From the NCBI RefSeq assembly GCF_041734735.1, contig NC_134878.1, positions 47,475,252 to 47,539,251 on the forward strand: a stretch of DNA of 64,000 bases, given 5' to 3'. A program made the translations under genes and the position numbers. The notes beneath the pieces were generated by a model. It did no database searches, was not told the origin of the DNA, and was given only the letters and a program-made list of their open reading frames with translations. The stretch's first letter is position 1; each line of letters starts with the position of its first letter. Shown piece after piece: positions 23,901-35,800 of this stretch. This stretch comes from Babylonia areolata (taxonomy: Eukaryota; Mollusca; Gastropoda; Neogastropoda; Buccinidae).

Positions 23901-26900
23901 AGCAGCGCTTCAGGAAAGAACCGTCGTCCTACGCCTCGGAGATTGGATGTCTGCACCTTCTAAACTATCTATGGGACTGCCACAAGGGTCTCCGCTCTCT
24001 CCTGTCCTCTACAATGTCTACACGAAGGGCCTTGCAGACTTAAACAACAATGGAATTGCTCGGGTGCTTACCCTTGCGGATGATGGCCTGGTCTTCAAAA
24101 CTTCGAAAGATGCTCAGGAGAGAACTAAAGCCGTCCAGAAACAACTAAACAATATTGCTCAATGGTGCAAAGACACAGGATCTTCCATCAATCCAGCGAA
24201 AGCCCAAACGTTGCTGTGCACCCTCAACAACAAAACCGCGAGCAAATCACCACCTTCTGTGTCATTCGATGGGATTCAAATTGAGAAAACTGAATGCCTA
24301 CGCTACCTAGGAATACACTTCGACGGGATGCTGACCTTCAGAAAACATACGGAAAATACTGTTCTCAAATGCAAAAAGGGCCTTTCAGTCTTAAAAGCAA
24401 TGGCAACCAAAGGAATTGAACAACGCCACCTCTTCCTGCTATACCAATCACTCGTCCTCAGTGTGATCGACTACGGACTTGGGCTAACAACACCGTCTCA
24501 AAGCAACCTCCTAAAATTAGAAAGAGTACAAAATGAAGCTATGAGGCTGATCCTTGGAACAACAAAAGACACGCCCACAGAAACCATGCGATACTTGCTT
24601 GACCTTCCTTCAGTGCAGGCCAGAAACAAGTTAGAACAGGTCAAGACCTACTTCAAAGCATTAGAAAACCCTCAAAACCCACTGCATGATGCAGTCAAAG
24701 AACCAAAAGGCAGCCATCTAGGACGAGGAAGATCATGGATGGGACAAGCAGAAGACACAATCCAGCTAGTATGCCGACTACAAGACCTGAAAGAAACAAA
24801 AGAATGGGAGAAAAACCCCAAAAACCTCAACCATCTATTCAACACAGTCATTTCACCCACTCTAGGAAGACATTGTCGGGAATGGCCAGAGGGCAAAACT
24901 GATGCGGAAGTGAAGCTACTCATAGAAGAAAACAGTAAAGAAGAGGACATCATCATATACACAGATGGCTCAGTCACCAAAGACCAGTCTGGTTGGGGAT
25001 TCACTGCGAAACAAAATGGGAAAACAATTTGGGAAGAGAATGCTGCCTACAAAGTCACAACCTCCAGCCTAACGATGGAAGTTGAAGCTGCGACACATGC
25101 CCTCCAGTGGCTATCGTCCATCCATACGCCCGGAAACCAACATGCCATGATTCTAACCGACTCAATGAACCTCATACAGAAATTTGAAAACGGAATGGGA
25201 AGCCCAGAGTGGCATAAGGCAATGCGCAACTTTCAGATTAAAAAACTCACATGGTCATACTGCCCAGGACATGCAGGTGTTAAGGGAAATGAGCGAGCTG
25301 ACAGACTTGCTGGTAACGCAACACCAACGAGCGGCCTACATCTAGGAAAATCGGAAATCCTCAGAAAAATCAAAGAATACCAAAAAGAACAGGTACAAGG
25401 CCATCACACCATCGATCGCCTCAAAGAAATAAAAGCAGAGAGAGGGAGCGGCCGCAAGTCTAACATGAAAGGTGGTGGTGGTGTGTCCATCGAGATCGAT
25501 GATGACCATCGTTGTCATCCGGATGGGGGATGGGGGATGGGGGGAGGGTGGTGGTGGGGTGGGGGGAAGGATGCTCATGAATCTATCTGTGAGTGCGCAG
25601 ATGGCTGAATAGTCCAATCTGCGCACGAAATGTCCGCTGACAGTTGGGGCAGACAAAGACAGGCATATCATTGTCAGGGAGCTTGTTTGCCCGTGACTTT
25701 CTGGCCTGCCTCTTCTGAACAGCTGCAGCAGTCCTGTTGGCCTCGCACAACCTGGCGCCTTTGTGCACAGCAGCGCGCCATTTGTCACGGTCCACTGCAG
25801 ATTCCTCCCAGGAGTCAGGGTTGATATCAAACGCTTTCAGAGAGACTTTCAGAGTATCTCTGAAGCGCTTCTTCTGACCTCCGTGTGATCTCTTCCCTTG
25901 TTGCAGCTCGCCATAGAAGAGCCTTTTGGGCAGCCGATGGTCTGGCATGCGCGCCACGTGTCCAGCCCAGCGAAGCTGGGACTGCATCAGGATGGTGAAG
26001 ATGCTGGGAAGGGTGGCTTTTGCGAGCACCTCTGTGTCAGGGGTCTTGTCTTGCCACTTGATGTTCAGTAGCTTCCTGAGGCATGTTGTGTGGAAGTGGT
26101 TCAGCTTCTTGGCATGTCGTTGGTACACTGTCCAAGTTTCGCAGGCGTACAGTAGTGTGGGGAGAACTACTGCTCTGTAGACCTTTAGCTTGGTCTCAAG
26201 ACTAATGCCTCTTCTGTTCCAGACATTTGCATTGAGTCTACCAAAAGCTGCGCTTGCTCTTGCAATCCTGACGTTCACTTCATCGTCGATTGTCACATTT
26301 CGTGACAGTGTGCTGCCAAGGTATGTGAACCGCTCCACCGCACTGAGTCTCTGACCGTTGACTGTGATGTTGGGCTCAACGTAGGGTTTCCCTGGGGCTG
26401 GCTGATGGAGAACTTCAGTTTTCCTCGTGCTGATGGTAAGGCCGAAGTTCCTGCTGGCAGTGGCAAACTTGTCGACGCTGAGTTGCATGTCAGCTTCAGA
26501 TCCAGCGTTGAGGGCACAATCATCAGCAAACAAAAAGTCTCTGATGATGTCTGTCATGACCTTCGTTTTTGCTTGAAGCCTTCTGAGGTTAAACAGCTTG
26601 CCATCTGTTCGGTACTTTAGGCCGATTCCAACATCGCCATCTCTGAAGGCATCAGTAAGCATTGCAGAGAACATGAGGCTGAACAGCATTGGAGCCAGGA
26701 CGCAGCCTTGCTTGACACCATTTGTGACAGCAAAAGGAGCAGATGTTTCACCATTGTCCTGGACTCGAGCCTGCATGCCTTCATGGAATTGGCTGACCAA
26801 GGAAATAAATTTCCGAGGGCATCCGTACTTGGCCATGATCTTCCACAGTCCCTCTCTACTCACGGTGTCGAAGGCCTTAGTGAGGTCGATATAGGTGGAG

Positions 26901-29900
26901 AACAGATCAGCATTTTGCTCCTGACATTTCTCTTGCAGCTGCCTTGCAGCAAACACCATGTCAGTGGTTCCGCGCTCTTTCCGGAATCCACATTGGCTCT
27001 CAGGCAAATGACCTTGGTCAAGGTGTGCTGTGAGGCGGTTAAGTAGGATCCTGGCAAGTATCTTGCCTGCGATGGAGAGCAAGGAAATGCCCCGATGGTT
27101 ATCACAGGCTTGCCGGTTTCCCTTTCGCTTGTACAAGTGAATGATAGATGCATCTTTGAAATCCTGGGGGATCGTCTCTTCTTTCCACATGAGTGAGTAC
27201 AGCTGATGAAGCTTCTCAGTCAGCACAGTGCCTCCATCCTTGTAGACCTCTGCTGGTATGGAGTCTGAGCCAGGTGCTTTGCCACTGGATAGCAGACGGA
27301 TTGCTTTCTGGGTCTCAAGAAGTGTTGGCGGATCGTCCAGTGCTTCGTTGGTGGGGACTTGTGGGAGACGGTCTATGGCTTCATCATTTATGGAGGAAGG
27401 GCGATTTAAGACACTGTTGAAGTGCTCAGCCCATCGTTCGAGAATGTTCTCCTTCTCGGTGATCAAGGTATTCCCATCTGCACTGAGGAGGGGGGATGAT
27501 CCTGAGGATGTGGGGCCGTAGACTTCTTTTAAGGCATCATAGAACCTCTTCATATCGTGCCTGTCAGCATATCCCTGGATCTCATCAGCTTTGTCACTCA
27601 GCCACTTATCCTGCATCTGGCGTAACTTTTGCTGAACAGTCCTGCGGATGTCATTGTATGCATCCTTTTTTGATGTGGACTTTGGGTTGCTCAGGTGGGC
27701 TTGATGCAGACGGCGTTTCTCATCCAGAAGCTGCTTGATTTCATCACAGTTTTCATCAAACCAGTCTTTGTGCTTTCTGGTCATGGGTCCCAGGGTCTCT
27801 GAAGCTGTACTATAGATCAGCTCACGCAGGGTCCTCCAGTCAGACTCCACATTCTGGTTGTCCAGAGAGGCGGATTCCAGACGATCTTCCAGCAGCTCCA
27901 CAAAGGACTGTTTGATGGTGATGCTTTTCAGCTTAGCGATGTTGAGCCGTTTTGGAGCCTTCTGGCCTTGGGGGCGTCTCTTGGGTTGGATTCGAATATT
28001 CAGCTTTGAGACTACAAGGCGATGGTCTGTCCAACACTCGGCGCCGCACATGGTCTTTGTTACACGTACATCTTGCCTATCCCTTTTCCTGACGATGACA
28101 TAATCGATGAGATGCCAATGCTTTGAGCGAGGGTGCATCCATGACGTCCTGTTACGGGTAGGGAGGCAGAAAACTGTGTTGGTTATCAGCAGTTCGTGCT
28201 CTGCACAGGTCTGAAGCAAAAGCAATCCATTTGGGTTGCAGTGGCCCACACCGTGCTTTCCAATCACTCCATCCCAGGAGATGTAGTCAGAGCCAACTCT
28301 AGCATTGAAGTCCCCAAGAATGATGAGCTTGTCTGCTTTAGGGATGGCAGCAATGACAGAGTGAAGGTCCTCGTAGAACTTCGCCTTCACTTCATCCGGG
28401 TTGGTCATGGTTGGGGCGTAGGCACTGACAATGGTGAGGTGCTTCTGGCCAGATGCCAGTGGGAGTTTCATGGTCATAAGCCTATCGTTGACTCCCTTTG
28501 GGATTCCAGCTAGCTTGCTGACAAGTGCTGTTTTTACTGCAAAACCAACGCCAGCCTCACGTCGCTCTTCGCTTCCTCGTCCACTCCAGAAGAAGGTGTA
28601 ACCAGATCCCCGTTCACAGAGCTCGCCTTCGCCTGCAAGCCGAGTCTCACTCAAGGCTGCGATGTCGATGTTGTATCTGGCGAGTTCGGATGCAACTAGT
28701 GCTGTTCTCCTTTGGGGTCTGTCCGCGTTATCTCTGTCCAGGAGAGTCCTTATGTTCCAAGCACCAATGGTGAGAGGAACGATCCTTGTTTTTTTCTTTT
28801 CTTTCTCTTTGTTTCGACCGCTGATGTAGGGTCCCCGCCAGCCGCGGTATGCTGGCCAGGGTGATATGGAGCAGGCAATTTTTAGGGCACCTTTTCTAGC
28901 CCCTTCCTCATGCCAGGGAGGTGAGCAGTGCATTCCTAAAGAGGGCTGCTCAGACGCTCAGACGGCTGCCGAGCTCCATCGCTGCTCCTGTCGACGAAGA
29001 ACGACCCTATGGCCTGAGCCGCCTGCGTGCAGGTCTGCGGCTGCGACTGCCAGTGTACCCACACCTGTCGTTTCGTCGCTCGCCTGTCGCCACAGGACTT
29101 GGGGGTGATGAAATGATGAAGGATGAAAGGTCATTTTGGATGACTGATGACTTGCGCGATGAGTTTGTTTAAAGTGAAGAGGAGTTGCGCAACGTCAACC
29201 TCACTCTCTCGTCCGGGTCCACCAATTTCCAGTGGCAAGACTAAGTCGAGACGACTGGAGGATGAGCACGGATGCAGTGGATGACCAAGATATCCTTTCG
29301 GTGTCTAATCTTGCTCTCTGCACTCCACAGTGCGTTGCTGTAACCGCCTTCCTCTCCGTTGAACCGATAGGTTTCTTCCGCAGATTCTGCCGGATCCAGA
29401 CTTCGCATACATGGGTAGACACACCCCGGGGGCCAACTGCGTGTGGCATGCACACAGCACAGTGGAGCTAGATGGCCGTCGGTGGCTCTCCTGAGCCGAC
29501 GCCCTTTTATGGATCTCCATAAGGGTGTCTAGCCACCCGCCTCACCATTCCCAGAAGGTGTTGTACTGCACTGTATGGTATTGTGCTGTACTGTGCTGTA
29601 CTGTACTGTGTTGTACTGTACTGTATTGTATTGTGCTGTACTGTGCTGTACTGTACTGTGTTGTACTGCACTGTATGGTATTGTGCTGTACTGTACTGTG
29701 TTGTACTGTACTCTGTTGACAGTCAGGTCAGGTCATTAGATCTGCTACTGGTAACCTGTAATCCAGTACAACCTGTTCAGGGTCGGGTTGCCGACGACTA
29801 AACCGGCACTCCCACCGCTCCCAACATGAAAGGTAGAGCACGATGCTTTGCAAATCAAACAAATATCGGCATCATTTCCAAACCAACATTGCGCAAATTT

Positions 29901-30243
29901 CTTCAAAACGGAACAGAGTCTCTGTGGGCCTTTCCAAATACAATAGACTGAGCAACACACTAGACGCCACGTTTTTGGCATCAGAGATCTTTTCCCATCC
30001 CTCTTGCGGCCAGTCAGTGGCAGCCTCTGTGCGTGTGTGTTTGTGTGGATGTGTGGGTCTGTGCTTTTGAGTGCGTTTGTGAATGCGCGAGAGTGTAAGT
30101 GTACACAAGTGTCAGGAGAGATCTGTGTACGTGTGTGTGTGTGTGTGTGTGTGTGAGGAGGTGGGAGTGCGGGGGGAGGTGGGGTAGAGGATGAGGTATG
30201 TGAGTATATGCATGCCTACACTGTGGGAGCAACAGGATATTGG

Positions 30244-30288
<45 letters not shown>

Positions 30289-32795
30289 ATATCTTTGTAT
30301 ATATGTGTGTGGGGTTGGGGGTGGGAGATATGGGCGTATGTGTGTGTGCTTGTACAAGTAAGTGTTCATCTCTGTGAGTGTGTGTTTGTGTGTGTGTGTG
30401 TGTGCCGTGGAAGCTGCGATACGTAGACTAGAAATGAGTGTGTGGAGGAGGGGGGTAGAGGAGGTGCAAGGTAATGTGTGTGTGTGTGTGTGTGTGTGTT
30501 GGAGCTCATGTACGTTTATATGTATTTGACTGTGCTTTCATATCTGTGAAACTGCATGTTTGGTGCATTTCTGTTGTGCATGTGTGGGTGTGTGTGTGAA
30601 TGTGTGTCTTCATGTTTTACATTTATTCGCTTATTTATCACCATTGTTGTCTTTTTTTTTTTGTCTTTTTTTTTATCATTTTAGTATTACTATTATTATT
30701 ACTACTACCTTTTTCTATATTATAATTATTATTCATTTATTTATTTATTTATGTAAGCTTATCTATTATTTATTCCCCCGGTTTTTTTTTTGTTGTTTTT
30801 TTTGTTTTGTTTTTTTTTTTTTTTGTTTTTTTTTGTTTGTTTGTTTTTTTTCTCAAGGCCTGACTAAGCGCGTTGGGTTACGCTGCTGGTCAGGCATCTG
30901 CTTGGCAGATGTGGTGTAGCGTATATGGTTTGTCCGAACGCAGTGACGCCTCCTTGAGCAACTGAAACTGAAACTTATCCTTCGTCCTGGGCAACACGGA
31001 AATGCTCTTCTTTTGCATATCTTCTTCTTTTGTCCATAGGAAAAGAGAGGGCGCTGCATCGGCACACAGAAGGGAGGCAATATGCTTACTAAGGGAGGTC
31101 ACAAGCTGCACCTACTTTTGATCTCTATGCATGGGTATGGTAGTCGTTTCCATGAGACAGGAATCAAACCCCTGCTGGAGTCTGCCCCAGTGGGTAATGG
31201 CATAGTATTTGAAATTAGAATTAATATCAACAGTGCTGCAGGGGTTTTTTTTGGTTGTTGTTATTGTTTTTATCCTATTTCTTTAAAATCATTAACCTAT
31301 ATAGACTATACAAAGCTGAGACAAAGATATGTAGCAGAAATGATCATGCAACTTTCACAGATCAAAGAAGTTGTTGATAACACACTTATTAATTCAACCA
31401 AAACCTTGGAAAAGAAACAGTGTTACAGTTGATGAAATTTATCTGTGGATTAGGTTTGAAGCCTCTTTTGTTTTGAAACAGAAAAAAAAACGCCATTACT
31501 GAGAGAACAGATTCTTTTTTTTCAAATATCGACACCTAAATCAAAACATTCACATGATATTTAAAACTGAGAGAACAGATTCAAATATCAACACCTGAAT
31601 CAAAACAGTCACATGAGAGAAACGTATGATAAAGGCCTTTGACGCACAAGCCAAAGACAGACAATCGACACACTCATACAAACTCAGTACATACACACAA
31701 ACACATACTAATACACTCACTACAATGACACAATGCAACACACACACACACAAACACGCAAATAAACACACACATACTAATAATACACACACTGCCTTGA
31801 CAAAATGCAACCCACACCAAGTACACACACACACACATTTACACACAGACACACACTAACACAAACACTACAACAACACAATGCAACACACACACACACA
31901 CACACACACACAAATAACCACCACCACCACCACCACCACCGCCAACACAGACAAATACCTTGCTCTGAATGGCAGCCTCCTGAAGCTGACTGAGAGTGTC
32001 CTTGGCCCTCTGTATGGCTTCCTCCACAGACTCCAGCTGTGTGCTGTAGTTGCCTGCCTCCTTTCCCAGCTCCTCTAGGTCCAGGCGGATGGAATCCTCT
32101 TCCTGAACCCCGAAAAAACAAAAAACAAAAAAAACAAAAAAAAACATGCTGGGCACATTAGCAATGGCATCTGTGCATTGTTGGCTGTTTTTTTTCTCCA
32201 AGTCTGATGGCTGTGGCATCCTTGAAATGATTGCAGTTATGCAAGATGTTGGGTCTCACATGCAAATCAGTCTTTTTTTCCTTAAAAAAGAACAAAATAA
32301 TTTCCAAAATATGTGTGAGTAAACCTTTTTGTGTTGATATATTTATAAAACATACAGCAAAACAAAGTCCATGGTCAAAGGGGCAATGCTAAAAAAAAAC
32401 CTATATATATACAGGGAACCACTGGAAAAACACAAATACTGATTATTGCTAAGAAAAGTTTGAATTTGGAGTATACACGCAACCAGCATGACTACACACA
32501 TACAGATCTACTCACATACCTACTCACATGCCTGCCTACCCACAGAGACACATAGACATACAAACACATATAGTTGATATGCATACACCTAATTTCCCTC
32601 CTGTAACACCTCGATTATTACACACCACCATCTCTTCAAACTTTTTAGAACAGACTTTTTTCATCTCCTCTAAAACATACATTAACACTTTCCTACACTA
32701 ATATTAACAAGCATTCTCCCTCTTTCACCCACTACCTCTCTTCTTTCAATCTACCAGTAATAACACTTCTTGTGAAAAGACGTCAAGCTGAAGAT

Positions 32796-32829
<34 letters not shown>

Positions 32830-35800
32830 TGCACACACAAAAATATGCATGCACATAGAGACATGCACGCACACAGACACATACACAGACTGACGCACAT
32901 ACACATGGACACACAAACAGTTCCACACATACCTGGACCATATCCCGAGCCTTCTTGCTGGAAGCTTCCATCCTCTTCTTGGTGGCAGTGATCTCCTTCT
33001 CTGCCTCCTTCAGCTCCCGCTCACGCACAGCGCTGGCGTTCTTCATCTTCTCCTCCAGATCCTTGGCCTTCTTGGCCGCTTTCTCCTGCACCGTCTTGGC
33101 CTCTGCCAGGATGGTCTTTTGGTCATCTGCCACAAACATTTATGATATAGCTGTTAATGCGTGTACATACGAAACAATTAGGCAACAGTCTTACTGTAGT
33201 ACTGTACATGTTGCTTCACTTCTGTTTGACTTCTCACAGAATGTCTGCCGTTGCTGTTGTGTTTCTGTTGCCATGAACATTGTCCTCCTAAGTCTAGCAC
33301 CCTTCAAAACCATTATCCCACCACCACAAAATCTCATCTTGCGCGAGCCTTACTTTTTAGTTCATATCAAATCAGTTTCTGTGGTTTCATACACAGAGCA
33401 GACGACAAAGTGTTATTTATAATACTTAACACACATAATATTATGCATTATACATGTACATGTCTGGTAAAATGTACCTTTTTTGTCTGCTACATTAAAT
33501 GCTGAATGTATGTGAACTAAATGAAACAAAGCACAAAATTTATGTCCATATCTTGTATGTTCTGACTAGTCTTTAATTTTCACTTGCCATGGCAAGAAAT
33601 TATTTTCCTAAATCAATCATTAAACATGTACTTGATGAAACTTTGCAACTTTGTTACCAGTCTCGAAACCTGTTGTAAAGGGAGCACCACCAGTGGCTTG
33701 AAAGCTGTATGAATCGTTTCATGGTACTCGTAGTCCTTTTTTTTCTCTAAGTGTTCACGTTTTTTTCCAAACAGAAGTGTGGAAGAGTTGAATGCACAGC
33801 ATGCAATATGATTTATCCTGTGTAAGACAGTTTGTTCAACACACAACATATTTTTATGTTCCCAACTGAAATCTGACATGGAATTTTATCAACCCTTTTG
33901 CTGCCGCATGCAACTTTAGTCGGCATCGAGAGGTCATGTTAAAAGGACCATTTTTCACATCATAACAAAGCTTGGCAGCCAGTTTCCCACACAACAGAAC
34001 AATGACTAACCTTTGCCCCTTGACTAAGTTTGAAGCGAACAATCAACAACCGAAGCCTGTGACTGAGAGCATCGAGTCTTAAATATCAGAGCGTCTTTCC
34101 AGATAGAAACTTGGCAGCGAGAATCGAATACTGAAAGCTGTGGTATACTTCATTATACCTAAACTAGGCAAACCAGTTTCACTTTTATGTCTTGATTTTA
34201 ATAACAGCGGTAGCCTAAATCAAATCAAATTATGATGCTTAGAGCCTCACCTACCACTAAGGCCAAGCGGTAACCTAGTGGCACTGTGGCACAGCAAGGA
34301 AACAAGTGTCCCATTTACAGACCAGGAGTATGACTCTCTTTGACTGGTAGCCTGGGTGCTAGTCTTTTGGGTTAGAGTGAGTTACTTAGACACTAAACCG
34401 AAGCCCTGAGAGCTGCATGTACTTAGAACACATAAAAGAACCCACAGCAACAAAAGGACTGTCCCTGGCAAAAATTCTGTAGAAAAATCAACTTTGATTA
34501 ATAAAACAAATACACTTTCAGACAGGAAAAAAGAAAGTAAAAAAAAAAAAATAAAATAAAGGTGACACTGCACTGTAGCGATACGCTCTCCCCTAGGGAG
34601 GCGCAGACCTAATTACACACAGAGAAACCCTAGGGGGGGAAGCAGACTGAAATTTCACACACGGAGAAGCAGACCAAATTTCATAGAGAAATCCTAGGGG
34701 CAAGCAGACCAAATTTCACACAGAGAAATCCCAGGGGGAAGCAGACCGAATTTCACAAAGGGGGAAGCAGACCGAATTTCACACAGGGGGAAGCAGACCG
34801 AATTTCACACAGAGAAACTCTTGGAGGGGAAACAGACCGAATTTCACAAAGAGAAACCATAGGGAGAAGCAGACCTAATTTCACACAGGGGGAAGCAGAA
34901 ATTAATTTCACACAGGGGGAAGCAGACCTAATTTCACACAGGGGAAGCAGACCGAATTTCACACAGAGAAACTCTTGGAGGGGAAGCAGACCGAATTTCA
35001 CACAGAGAAACCCTAGGGAGAAGCAGACCTAATTTCACACAGGGGGAAGCAGACTGAATTTCACACAGAGAAACCCTAGGGAGAAGCAGACCTAATTTCA
35101 CACAGGGGGAAGCAGACTGAATTTCAAACAGAGAAACCCTAAGGGGAAACAGACCCAATTTCACACAGGGGAAGAAGACCCAATTTCACACAGGAGGAAG
35201 CAGACCCAATTTCAAACAAGAGAAACCCTAAGGGGAAGCAGACCCAATTTTACACAAGGGGAAGAAGACAGAATTTCACTCAACAGAAGAGTGACAAACT
35301 ATGCGTGGATGTAAGTACATTGCACAGGAGGCATCCTTACCAATGGACTTTTGCAGGGAGTTGATCTCCTCCAGCTGCTGGTGGTGGGAGCTCTGCTCCA
35401 GGCGAGTCTTCAACAGCTCTGCCTCCTGGCACTTCAGGTCGTACTGCTGCTTCACCTGCTCATACCTGTGGCACAACAGGTGAGGCATTAGTACTGTCAC
35501 TGTTGCCTCCTTCTTTGTGGGTTGCGACTCAAACAGTTTCCACAAGTGATCTTTTACACACTTGACTGTTTTTACCCCTGCCATGTCAGTCATACTCCAT
35601 TTCCATGGAAGGGGGCGTGCATGCTGGGTATCTTCTAGTTTCCATAACCAACCAAATGCTGACATGGATTATGGGATCTTTAACATGCATATTTGATTTC
35701 CTGAATGTGCATACACAAAAGGGATTCAGGCACTAGCAGGTCTGCACATCTGTTGACCTGAGACTGGAAGAACGGGGAAAATCTCCACCCTTTACCCACC

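Noticed and set aside
23041-25608. A single chimeric 891-aa protein ending in a Gly-rich tail
   Set aside because: The tail after about 25470 is the antisense 3' end of LINE B; the frame merely runs on across the junction.
27190-28513. Several plus-strand frames opposite LINE B
   Set aside because: They are antisense shadows of the intact 1116-aa LINE ORF.
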